Source of the DNA: Cognatundibacterium rivi
GTDB taxonomy: Bacteria > Pseudomonadota > Gammaproteobacteria > Burkholderiales > Burkholderiaceae_D
Assembly: GCF_018139565.1 (NCBI RefSeq)
Contig: NZ_JAGSPK010000003.1
Coordinates: forward strand, 62,001-126,000
Direction of reading: 5' to 3'
DNA: 64,000 bases
Every line of letters starts with the position of its first letter. The first letter of the stretch is position 1. Below are positions 1 through 7,575 of the stretch, piece by piece. The translations under genes were made by a program, and so were the position numbers. The notes beneath the pieces were generated by a model. The model did no database searches. It was not told where the DNA came from and saw nothing but the letters and a program-made list of their open reading frames with translations.

Positions 1-392
1 GGACGCAGACAGACATACAGATCAAGTTCCTGACGCAGAGCCACGTTCAGGGAACGGATGCCGCCGCCAACTGGCGTCGTCAATGGGCCTTTGATAGAAA
101 CTACGTAGTCTTTCAGTACTTTCAGTGTTTCTTCTGGCAACCAGACGTCAGGGCCGTATACTTTTGTGGATTTTTCACCAGCATAGATTTCCATCCAGCT
201 GATTTTGCGCTTGCCTGCGTAGGCTTTCGCTACGGCCGCATCAACGACCTTGATCATGACCGGGCTGATATCAACACCAGTACCATCGCCTTCGATAAAA
301 GGAATGATAGGATTATCAGGAACATTCAATGAAAAGTCAGCATTGACGGTAATTTTTTTACCTTCAGCAGGTACTTTAATATGTTGATACAT
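1..392 (-). CDS. icd: Isocitrate dehydrogenase [NADP], N-terminal part (cut by window edge)
   Basis: Oxidative decarboxylation of isocitrate to 2-oxoglutarate in the TCA cycle, cytoplasmic. About 130 N-terminal residues are visible, starting [14 protein letters not shown]. The stretch [14 protein letters not shown] (about residues 31-44) is the nucleotide-site start of the decarboxylating dehydrogenase family. [16 protein letters not shown] (about 101-116) is the isocitrate-binding loop; its Ser114 matches the serine phosphorylated by AceK in E. coli Icd. The start ATG is at 392, and the gene runs off the left edge. It is divergent from the rluE-like gene across about 180 bp that must hold both promoters. 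Confidence 0.95.
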   Translation of the reverse strand, partial: MYQHIKVPAEGKKITVNADFSLNVPDNPIIPFIEGDGTGVDISPVMIKVVDAAVAKAYAGKRKISWMEIYAGEKSTKVYGPDVWLPEETLKVLKDYVVSIKGPLTTPVGGGIRSLNVALRQELDLYVCLR

Positions 393-574
393 CGTTTTCT
401 CCGTAGTTAGGCGATCAAGCGGGTCACGCTTTTCTCGTAATATGCCTTGCTTGCTAACATAGCGGTCAATATCGCTATTAACTCTTCTATAAGACACAAG
501 ACCTTCATTTCGTATTATGCACTAGTATTTTACTGGATGCCATCTGTTTACAAAATTGCGGTTACCATATTGCC

Positions 575-1120
575 ATGAAACTCATCTTATTCAACAAACC
601 TTTCAACGTCATGTGCCAGTTTTCCGCTCATCCGGACAGGCCAACTCTGGCGGACTATTTGCACATTCCTAATATATACCCGGCGGGACGTCTTGATGCA
701 GATAGTGAGGGCTTAATTTTACTGACAGATGACGGCAAACTTCAGAATCGCATCAGTCATCCCGATCACAAACAAGCGAAAACCTATCTGGTGCAAGTAG
801 AAGGTATACCGGATAAAGAAACGCTGGAGCGTTTGCGCAATCCTTTAGATCTGGGGGATTTTGTGACTCAGGCATGCACTGTCATGCACGTACAAACACC
901 TGAATGGCTATGGGAAAGAACGCCGCCAATTCGGCACCGGAACAATATTCCGACCAGTTGGCTGTGCATTATTCTGTCGGAAGGAAAAAACCGCCAGGTT
1001 CGAAGAATGACGGCAGCAGTCGGACTTCCCACTTTGCGCTTGGTACGTACTGCAATTGGAGGATTTTCATTAGAAACACATCCCTTATTGCCCGGAGAAT
1101 GGCAGGAAGTGAACGTCTGA
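575..1120 (+). CDS. rluE: RluE-type 23S rRNA pseudouridine synthase
   Basis: Member of the RsuA/RluB/RluE pseudouridine synthase family, which isomerises a specific uridine in rRNA. The protein is 181 residues. The signature GRLDADSEGLILLTDDG carries the catalytic Asp41 of the RLD motif, and SEGKNRQVRRM (about 139-149) is the second family motif. There is no N-terminal S4 domain, and the length fits RluE (which modifies 23S U2457 in E. coli) better than RsuA or RluB. No good Shine-Dalgarno precedes the ATG, but the motif-bearing protein begins right after it. Exact target position is inferred from the family. Confidence 0.88.
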   Translation: MKLILFNKPFNVMCQFSAHPDRPTLADYLHIPNIYPAGRLDADSEGLILLTDDGKLQNRISHPDHKQAKTYLVQVEGIPDKETLERLRNPLDLGDFVTQACTVMHVQTPEWLWERTPPIRHRNNIPTSWLCIILSEGKNRQVRRMTAAVGLPTLRLVRTAIGGFSLETHPLLPGEWQEVNV

Positions 1121-1264
1121 GTTGTTTTATTGCCTTGCAGCAGAATTAATTACGATTTCGGCCATGCGCTGCAATATCATGTCAACTTATCTGGGTTTGA
1201 GTGCGTTATCCAGATGATTCCTATTGAATCACCCTCCCAAATTACTCACGCAAAGGAAGTTAAC

Positions 1265-1465
1265 ATGAAAAAATTGATCGCCTCTCTGATTGCTGGTCTG
1301 TTTGCTTCAGCCGCTTTCGCACAAGCACCTGCACCGGCAGCTTCCACCCCGGCATCTGCTTCCGCTTCGGCTGAAGTTGCTAAACCAGCTAAAAAAGTTA
1401 AAAAAACGAAGAAAGCAAAAAAGGCTGCAGCAGAAGCCGCAGCTTCAGCATCAATGACAAAGTAA
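1265..1465 (+). CDS. Small secreted Ala/Lys-rich protein
   Basis: A 66-residue protein with a clear signal peptide: MKK, a hydrophobic stretch, then AFA-Q as the likely cleavage site near residue 21. The mature part is Pro/Ala/Ser-rich, then a Lys/Ala block (KKVKKTKKAKK) resembling histone-tail sequence. I chose the ATG at 1265 because AAAGGAAG precedes it at good spacing and the signal peptide starts there; a longer in-frame start at 1130 would bury the signal. A strong terminator follows. Similar low-complexity exported peptides are common in Burkholderiales; the function is unknown. Confidence 0.75.
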   Translation: MKKLIASLIAGLFASAAFAQAPAPAASTPASASASAEVAKPAKKVKKTKKAKKAAAEAAASASMTK

Positions 1466-1490
1466 TTACTGCAAATCAATTATCTGATCG

Positions 1491-1531
1491 CAAATAAAAA
1501 AGGCAGGATGCATTCCTGCCTTTTTTATTTG
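1491..1531. terminator. Rho-independent terminator after the Ala/Lys-rich gene
   Basis: Inverted repeat with arms CAAATAAAAAAGGCAGGA and its exact complement around a short loop, giving A-rich and T-rich flanks so it can work in both directions. It separates the 1265 gene from the DUF192 gene. Confidence 0.9.
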
Positions 1532-1574
1532 CGGTAGCATACCTGTTGTTATTTTTTTTAACCTGATTCCAACC

Positions 1575-2027
1575 ATGATGAACCTTTTTCCGAATATCAA
1601 ACTGAAAGCGACAAGTATTGTTCTGCTCAGCCTGCTGATGCCTCTTGCGCATGCTGAAAGAAAACTACCTGTCAAACAACTCTCTGCTGGAATTTATGTC
1701 ATCCAGGCCGAAGTAGCTGCCAGCGATGCCGATCGGGAACAAGGCCTGATGTTGAGAAGCAAAATGGGTATCAACGAAGGCATGGTGTTTGATTTTGGGG
1801 CCCCGGCCGGCGTTTGCATGTGGATGAAAAATACACTGATTCCATTGTCCGTTGCATTTATCGACGGCGAAGGGAAAATCGTGAATATTGAAGACATGCA
1901 GCCAGAAACGACCGACTCTCACTGTGCGAAAAAGACGGTGCGCTACGCACTGGAAATGAATCAGGGCTGGTTCAAACAAAAAAATATTAAACCAGGCAGC
2001 AAAATTGAAGGTCTGCCACTGCGCTGA
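1575..2027 (+). CDS. DUF192 family exported protein
   Basis: A 150-residue protein with an N-terminal signal peptide (hydrophobic about residues 12-25, cleavage after AHA near 27). The rest is a DUF192 domain with the family features REQGLMLRSKM, GMVFDFG, VCMWMKNTLIPLSVAFID and CAKKTVRYALEMNQGWF. Members are small single-domain periplasmic proteins with no established biochemical role. Two consecutive ATG codons at 1575 and 1578 are possible starts. It is convergent with rpsT, with a shared terminator between. Confidence 0.85.
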   Translation: MMNLFPNIKLKATSIVLLSLLMPLAHAERKLPVKQLSAGIYVIQAEVAASDADREQGLMLRSKMGINEGMVFDFGAPAGVCMWMKNTLIPLSVAFIDGEGKIVNIEDMQPETTDSHCAKKTVRYALEMNQGWFKQKNIKPGSKIEGLPLR

Positions 2028-2086
2028 TCAACTTCGCATCAGATACCCAACAAACTTGTGTATCTGATGAAATCTGAAGAAGAAAA

Positions 2087-2117
2087 CAAAAAAACCGCAA
2101 AAAAATGCGGTTTTTTT
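2087..2117. terminator. Bidirectional terminator between DUF192 gene and rpsT
   Basis: AAAAAAACCGCA and TGCGGTTTTTTT arms around an A-rich loop form a stem with T-tracts in both directions, serving the two convergent genes. Confidence 0.85.
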
Positions 2118-2159
2118 ACATCTGAAATTGCCTGCACTTATCTGCAGGCGAAATAGCAA

Positions 2160-2423
2160 TTAAGCTAAAGCTTTCAGAGCGGAAGCCAGGCGGCTTTTAT
2201 GACGAGCAGCCTTGTTTTTGTGAATAATTTTCTTGTCAGCGATGCGATCGATAGTCGATACGGAAGCTTGAAAAATTGTTGCAGCAGCAGCTTTATCACC
2301 AGCTTCGATTGCTTTACGAACAGCTTTGATTGCTGTACGCAGAGTCGAGCGTTGGCTGGAATTGTGTGCGTTTTGTTTTACTGCTTGACGAGCACGTTTG
2401 CGTGCTTGTGCGGTATTTGCCAT
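2160..2423 (-). CDS. rpsT: 30S ribosomal protein S20
   Basis: An 87-residue basic protein starting [13 protein letters not shown] with the family pattern [22 protein letters not shown] and a C-terminal [20 protein letters not shown]20 binds 16S rRNA early in 30S assembly. Length matches the family exactly. TAGGAAA provides the ribosome binding site. It is transcribed alone, with a recognisable promoter about 80-110 bp upstream. Confidence 0.98.
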   Translation of the reverse strand: MANTAQARKRARQAVKQNAHNSSQRSTLRTAIKAVRKAIEAGDKAAAATIFQASVSTIDRIADKKIIHKNKAARHKSRLASALKALA

Positions 2424-2504
2424 GAGATTTCCTAAACGTGGTCAAAGCGACGAGGTCAAAACATTTGATTAAATGCCACGCCGCAAAATTCTATACAGCT
2501 TTGC

Positions 2505-2533
2505 AGTATAACGGCTTTTATTTTCGTTAGCAA
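2505..2533 (-). promoter_or_regulatory. Sigma70-type promoter of rpsT
   Basis: On the minus strand TTGCTA (-35) and TATACT (-10) are separated by 17 bp, about 80 bp upstream of the rpsT start codon. Box matches are four and five of six. Confidence 0.6.
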
Positions 2534-2672
2534 GCATTGCTGTTGTTTTGAGTGAATAGAAGATTATAACCCGTGAAACCATCTTTATTCACCCAATTTT
2601 TCATTATTGTTACTGATATTCACAGACTTTTTGTGCAACAGTCTTAAAAAATAACTACCGCGAGGAATCAGT

Positions 2673-3260
2673 ATGGAATGTCACCCACTACATTTACAGG
2701 GAACAAGTGTCAGTCTGGAGCCTTTAGAGCAAGCACACATTGCGGATATCCGCAATGCAGCCGCCGATGGTGAACTGTGGAAGCTGTTCTTTACTTCAGT
2801 GCCAGCGCCAGAACAAACACAACAGTGGCTTGATGCAGCGCTCGCCATGCAATCCCAGCAAAAGGCAATTCCGTTTGTCGTCCGCGAGAAATCTGGTGGC
2901 AAAATTGTAGGATCTACCCGCTTTTGCAATATAGATCACCAACATCAGCGGCTGGAGATCGGTTACACCTGGTATTCACAATCGGTGCAACGCTCGGCAA
3001 TCAACACGGAATGTAAATTATTGCTGCTGACCCATGCATTTGAAGTGCTGAACTGCATCGCGGTAGAATTCCGTACCGACTGGTTTAACCGACGTTCGCA
3101 AGCGGCGATTGAGCGGCTTGGCGCCAAACGTGACGGCGTTTTGCGCAATCACATGATATTACCCGACGGACGTATCCGTGATACGGTTGTGTATAGCATT
3201 CTGCAAAATGAATGGCCGGGCTTAAAAAAGAATTTGCAATATATGCAAAATAAATACTGA
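2673..3260 (+). CDS. GNAT family N-acetyltransferase (RimJ/RimL type)
   Basis: A 195-residue acetyl-CoA-dependent N-acetyltransferase. The segment SLEPLEQAHIADIRNAAADG at the N-terminus, GGKIVGSTRF (about 76-85), LEIGYTWYSQSVQRS (acetyl-CoA binding region) and the C-terminal RSQAAIERLGAKRDGVLRNH are typical of the RimJ/RimL acetyltransferase_3 branch. The substrate cannot be read from sequence and may be a protein N-terminus or a small molecule. GAGGAATC supplies the ribosome binding site. It ends 11 bp before the VWA gene, so the two are probably co-transcribed. Confidence 0.85.
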   Translation: MECHPLHLQGTSVSLEPLEQAHIADIRNAAADGELWKLFFTSVPAPEQTQQWLDAALAMQSQQKAIPFVVREKSGGKIVGSTRFCNIDHQHQRLEIGYTWYSQSVQRSAINTECKLLLLTHAFEVLNCIAVEFRTDWFNRRSQAAIERLGAKRDGVLRNHMILPDGRIRDTVVYSILQNEWPGLKKNLQYMQNKY

Positions 3261-3271
3261 GAGATAAACAA

Positions 3272-4441
3272 GTGCTGATTGATTTTTTCTTTACCTTAAA
3301 AGACGCCAAAATTCCTGTCTCGATCAAAGAATTTCTGATGCTGCTTGAAGCATTGGATAAAGGTCTGATCAACATGTCACTCGACGATTTTTATTTTCTG
3401 TCGCGCACAATCATGGTGAAGGATGAGGCACATTACGACAAGTTCGATAAAGCGTTCGGCATGTATTTCAAGGGGATAGACACGATCTTTGAGCAACGCC
3501 CAGACATCCCTCTCGATTGGCTGACCAAGCGACTGCAACGCGAACTGAGCGATGAGCAAAAAGCAGCGATCGAAAAGTTCGGCTACGACAAGCTCATGGA
3601 CAGACTCAAAGAGCTGCTGAATGAGCAAAAAGAACGGCATGAAGGCGGCAATAAATGGATAGGTACCGGTGGTACCTCGCCCTTCGGTAATGGCGGCACG
3701 AATCCCGAGGGAATACGCATCGGCGGCAAGGGTGGCAACCGCAGTGCGGTCAAAGTATGGGAAGAGCGCGCATTCAAAGATTACGACGCTGAACGTGAAC
3801 TCGGCACACGCAATATCAAAGTCGCGCTGCGCCGTTTGCGTAAATTCGCGCGTCAGGGTGCCGAAGAAGAACTGGCGCTGGACGCTACCATCAAAGCAAC
3901 GGCCAACAACGCTGGCTACCTCGATATCAAGATGCAACCCGAGCGTAAAAACAATATCAAAGTACTGATGCTGCTGGACGTCGGAGGTACGATGGATGAT
4001 CACATACAGCAAACGGAAGAACTATTTTCAGCAGCAAAAACTGAATTTAAAAATATGGAATTCTTTTATTTCCATAATTGCGTGTACGACTATCTTTGGA
4101 AAAATAACCGTCGCCGTCATGCAGAAAAATTCCCGACCTGGGATGTTTTGCGCAAATATCCGCCAGATACCAAGCTCATCTTTGTTGGCGATGCCACCAT
4201 GAGTCCGTATGAAATTCTGCAACCGGGCGGCTCGGTCGAATACAACAACGAAGAAGCTGGTGCTGTCTGGCTACAACGTTTTGCAACGACATTTCCCAAA
4301 TATATCTGGCTCAATCCCGAACCGGAAGGCTTGTGGCAATACCGGCAATCTATTTCGGTTATTCGTCAGGTCATGAGTAACCGCATGTTTCCGGTCACCA
4401 TAGAAGGGTTGGAACGGGGAATGCGCTTACTCAGCAAGTAA
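3272..4441 (+). CDS. VWA domain protein, CoxE-like, without its MoxR partner
   Basis: A 389-residue protein of the CoxE-like VWA family, usually partnered with a MoxR-type AAA+ ATPase in chaperone-like complexes. Residues 1-125 are an alpha-helical N-terminal region. A Gly-rich linker covers about 129-156. The VWA domain follows, with KVLMLLDVGGTMDDH (about 230-244) as the MIDAS. The canonical DxSxS is here D-V-G-G-T, so the middle Ser is Gly and the last is Thr. Start is GTG at 3272. No MoxR ATPase gene lies next to it; neighbours are an acetyltransferase and a convergent receiver protein. Confidence 0.8.
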   Translation: MLIDFFFTLKDAKIPVSIKEFLMLLEALDKGLINMSLDDFYFLSRTIMVKDEAHYDKFDKAFGMYFKGIDTIFEQRPDIPLDWLTKRLQRELSDEQKAAIEKFGYDKLMDRLKELLNEQKERHEGGNKWIGTGGTSPFGNGGTNPEGIRIGGKGGNRSAVKVWEERAFKDYDAERELGTRNIKVALRRLRKFARQGAEEELALDATIKATANNAGYLDIKMQPERKNNIKVLMLLDVGGTMDDHIQQTEELFSAAKTEFKNMEFFYFHNCVYDYLWKNNRRRHAEKFPTWDVLRKYPPDTKLIFVGDATMSPYEILQPGGSVEYNNEEAGAVWLQRFATTFPKYIWLNPEPEGLWQYRQSISVIRQVMSNRMFPVTIEGLERGMRLLSK

Positions 4442-4450
4442 GCGCCGGGC

Positions 4451-5284
4451 TTATTTAAATAAGTGTAAGTACTTTCTAATCGTACTGAGTAGAACACGAC
4501 GGGACAATGGCTTTACCAGAAAACCGTCGCAACGCACCCGCTCCGCCAGCCCGAGTTTGTAATCAAAAGATTGATCGATTAAAAAAATCACGGAAGTCTT
4601 TAAACCATGATTTTGTTTTTTCAGCCCATCACACAGGTGATAAGGGTCGACATCCGGGGTGGATGTATTGATTAAGGTCAGTGCATGCTGGTTGTTCCTA
4701 TCCAGCATCAGTGCGCTGCGTTCATCGGCAGCCAGCGTCACAGTAATGCCGTAATGATCCATAATGGCCGCCACGTATTCACGAAATTGCGTATCCTTAT
4801 CGACGATCAGAATACCGCCCTTCGCCATCGGCGTATCACGCATTTTTTGATACACCTGTGGATCGGTAAGATCAAAATCGATGCGTTTATGCGCCCGCCG
4901 CTCATGTACCGTTAAATTGATGGTGTGCGCGGCTAACGTATGCAGCAACAGCTCACGTTTATTGATCAGCTCGTCGAGAATGCCGAAAATATTGCGCCAG
5001 CGGATAGGCCTTGGCATCACTTGATAAGGTAAATCAATATCGGTTTTACCAATTAACAACACCGGCATCGCATCGCCGGGATTAAGGTCAGACAGTGTCG
5101 CAATCGCTTTGATATTACTGGCATTGACGATATACATGTCCGGATCCTGGACGCACCCGGTCCTCAGACACGTATAGCTGTAACCGGTCTCGCGCGCTAC
5201 GGCGAGTACTGCAGAAAAAGTTTCTTCCTCTTTAGCGGAAAATCCAAGCAGTCGGATCGCGATCGTTGGAGTTTTTATTGACAT
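4451..5284 (-). CDS. Receiver-domain protein with degenerate phosphoacceptor site
   Basis: A 277-residue protein. The N-terminal 150 residues look like a second, highly diverged receiver-like fold (VLLIGKTD near 76-83) with no known motif. Residues about 157-277 form a recognisable receiver: ILIVDKD (acidic residues 162 and 164), FLVKP (Lys258) and a TIRKYL C-terminal helix. Where the phosphorylated Asp should be, the sequence is ALTLINTSTPDVD, giving Asn206. No output domain follows. It is probably a phosphorylation-independent pseudo-receiver; its role is unknown. It is convergent with the VWA gene. Confidence 0.7.
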   Translation of the reverse strand: MSIKTPTIAIRLLGFSAKEEETFSAVLAVARETGYSYTCLRTGCVQDPDMYIVNASNIKAIATLSDLNPGDAMPVLLIGKTDIDLPYQVMPRPIRWRNIFGILDELINKRELLLHTLAAHTINLTVHERRAHKRIDFDLTDPQVYQKMRDTPMAKGGILIVDKDTQFREYVAAIMDHYGITVTLAADERSALMLDRNNQHALTLINTSTPDVDPYHLCDGLKKQNHGLKTSVIFLIDQSFDYKLGLAERVRCDGFLVKPLSRRVLLSTIRKYLHLFK

Positions 5285-5419
5285 CGTTTATCCATCTACC
5301 TATTACAGCTACAATAGCTGCCAAAACGTATGCAAGAATACATCTAAAATCATGTATTCCGTATTTAAAAATTGCAAAATATTATTGCACTTTAACCAAA
5401 ACAACAGATTTCTATTTGC

Positions 5420-7411
5420 ATGGCCACTAAAAAAAATACGACTCCGTCCGACTATAGCGAATCATCCATCCGCGTCCTCAAAGGATTGGAACCGGTTAAA
5501 CAAAGACCGGGCATGTATACCCGCACCGAAAACCCTCTGCACATCATTCAGGAAGTCATCGACAATGCTTCCGATGAAGCCCTGGGCGGTCATTGCAAAC
5601 ATATACAAGTCACTCTGAACACCGATGGCAGCATCAGCGTTGAAGATGATGGCCGCGGCATTCCGGTTGGTCTGCATCCGGACGAGGGTGTTCCTACTGT
5701 CGAAATTGTATTCACACGTTTGCATGCCGGCGGCAAATTCGACAAAGGTTCCGGCGGAGCTTATGCGTTTTCCGGTGGTCTGCACGGCGTTGGTGTCTCT
5801 GTCACTAATGCATTATCCAAACGTCTGGAAATTACCGTCTGGCGCGAAGCTGGCTTGCATCAGCTGACCTTTGCTGATGGCGATGTGATTGAGCCGCTGC
5901 GCAGCCAGCCGATTCCGCGTGGCGATAAAAAGAGCGGCACCCGCGTCAGTATCTGGCCCGATGCAAAATATTTCGATTCCGCGAATATACCGCAAGGTGA
6001 GTTACAGCGTTTGCTGCGCTCAAAAGCGGTCTTGCTGCCAGGCGTAAAAGTCACGCTGAGCAATGCCAAAACCGGTGAATCGCAAACCTGGCAATACGAT
6101 CAGGGCTTACGCGGTTATCTGACCGAAGCGCTGGCCCAGTATTCGCATGGCGAACCGCTGATCCCGCTGTTTGAAGGCGAGCAATTCGCCAGCGCAGACA
6201 CCGAAGGCTTTGCCGAAGGCGAAGGCGCATCATGGGTGGTGGCCTGGACCGAAGAAGGCAATGTGGTACGTGAATCGTATGTGAATCTGATTCCGACACC
6301 GGCTGGCGGTACGCATGAATCCGGTCTGCGCGAAGGCTTATTCGGCGCGGTCAAGAGCTTTGCGGAAATGCATTCGCTGCTGCCGAAAGGCGTCAAGCTG
6401 TTGCCGGAAGATGTGTTTGCGCGCGTCTCATTTGTGTTGTCAGCAAAAGTGCTGGACCCGCAATTTCAGGGGCAGATTAAAGAGCGTCTGAATTCGCGTG
6501 ATGCGGTGCGGCTGGTCTCTTCATTCACCAAACCACCGCTGGAATTGTGGCTCAATTCGCATGTCGATTACGGCAAAAAACTCGCGGAACTGGTCATCAA
6601 ACAAGCGCAGTCGCGTTTGCGTTCAGCGCAAAAAGTGGAAAAGAAAAAATCCTCCGGCGTGGCCGTTTTGCCGGGCAAGCTGACCGACTGCGAATCCAGC
6701 GACATCACCCGCAATGAATTGTTTTTAGTCGAAGGTGATTCCGCTGGTGGCTCCGCAAAAATGGGGCGTGACAAAGAGTTTCAGGCGATTCTGCCCTTAC
6801 GCGGCAAGGTACTCAACACCTGGGAATCGGAACGTGACCGTTTGTTTGCGAATAACGAAATTCACGATATTTCGGTCGCCATCGGCGTCGATCCGCATGG
6901 GGCTAACGATAACGTTGATCTGTCGAATCTGCGTTACGGCAAGATCTGTATTTTGTCGGATGCGGACGTCGACGGCTCACATATTCAGGTGCTGTTGCTG
7001 ACGCTGTTTTTCAAACATTTTCCACAACTCATCGCCCGTGGTCACATCTGCGTTGCGCGTCCGCCGCTGTTCCGCGTTGACGCTCCGGCACGTGGCAAAA
7101 AGCAGGCGCAAAAAATCTATGCACTGGATGCTGCCGAACTGACATCCATCGAAGACAAGTTACGCAAGGAAGGCGTCAAAGACGGCGCATGGAATATTTC
7201 CCGCTTCAAAGGTCTGGGTGAAATGAATGCAGAACAGTTATGGGAAACCACGATGAATCCTGACACCCGCCGCTTGTTACCGGTCAGCCTCGGTGAATTC
7301 GATCAGGATTTTTCCGAAGGTCGCTTCAATATGCTGATGGGAAAAGGCGAAGCCGCGGCCCGTCGCGCCTGGATAGAAGAACACGGCAATGCTGTCGAAG
7401 CCGATATTTAA
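5420..7411 (+). CDS. parE: DNA topoisomerase IV subunit B
   Basis: ATPase subunit of topoisomerase IV, which decatenates daughter chromosomes with ParC. It has 663 residues. An N-terminal GHKL ATPase includes EVIDNASDEAL, DDGRGIPV and GGLHGVGVSVTNALS. The transducer domain follows. The Toprim region carries EGDSAGGSAKMGRD and DADVDGSHI, and FKGLGEMNAEQLWETTMNP is the C-terminal signature. The length (about 630-660) separates it from the longer GyrB. No strong ribosome binding site is seen. parC follows 164 bp downstream, with a repeat element in the gap. Confidence 0.95.
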   Translation: MATKKNTTPSDYSESSIRVLKGLEPVKQRPGMYTRTENPLHIIQEVIDNASDEALGGHCKHIQVTLNTDGSISVEDDGRGIPVGLHPDEGVPTVEIVFTRLHAGGKFDKGSGGAYAFSGGLHGVGVSVTNALSKRLEITVWREAGLHQLTFADGDVIEPLRSQPIPRGDKKSGTRVSIWPDAKYFDSANIPQGELQRLLRSKAVLLPGVKVTLSNAKTGESQTWQYDQGLRGYLTEALAQYSHGEPLIPLFEGEQFASADTEGFAEGEGASWVVAWTEEGNVVRESYVNLIPTPAGGTHESGLREGLFGAVKSFAEMHSLLPKGVKLLPEDVFARVSFVLSAKVLDPQFQGQIKERLNSRDAVRLVSSFTKPPLELWLNSHVDYGKKLAELVIKQAQSRLRSAQKVEKKKSSGVAVLPGKLTDCESSDITRNELFLVEGDSAGGSAKMGRDKEFQAILPLRGKVLNTWESERDRLFANNEIHDISVAIGVDPHGANDNVDLSNLRYGKICILSDADVDGSHIQVLLLTLFFKHFPQLIARGHICVARPPLFRVDAPARGKKQAQKIYALDAAELTSIEDKLRKEGVKDGAWNISRFKGLGEMNAEQLWETTMNPDTRRLLPVSLGEFDQDFSEGRFNMLMGKGEAAARRAWIEEHGNAVEADI

Positions 7412-7440
7412 GGCGCTGGAATGCTTTTTAAAGTCTGAAA

Positions 7441-7512
7441 ATACTCCCCCCAGTATATGTAAACACCCCAATGAATATGCGGACATAAGGTGTATTTTCA
7501 GACATACTCCCC
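7441..7512 (+). repeat. Intergenic repeat, copy A (parE-parC gap)
   Basis: Member of a four-copy family in this window (others at 36060, 50062 and 57490). It starts with ATACT-CCCCCC-AGTAT, an inverted pair around a C-run (7441-7456). An internal hairpin follows (ACACC 7463-7467 with GGTGT 7489-7493), and it ends in a third site, ATACTCCCC (7504-7512). Total length is 72 bp, flanked by A-rich sequence. It lies 29 bp after the parE stop and 63 bp before parC, so it is probably transcribed within the parEC mRNA. Confidence 0.8.
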
Positions 7513-7575
7513 GAAAATTACAGATGACGGCAAACAGAACGGCGTTTTGCCGGATGCCACGAAGAATAAAAAACT

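Noticed and set aside
904-1149. Second frame inside the rluE-like gene
   Set aside because: Lies within a well-supported gene in another frame and shows no motif.
1246-1479. Antisense frame over the Ala/Lys-rich gene
   Set aside because: Mirror of a low-complexity coding sequence; the plus-strand gene has a ribosome binding site, signal peptide and terminator.
7434-7518. Repeat copies considered as CRISPR, attC or rho-independent terminators
   Set aside because: Copies are 7-29 kb apart, not arrayed. They lack attC core sites, and their main palindromes have no T-run.
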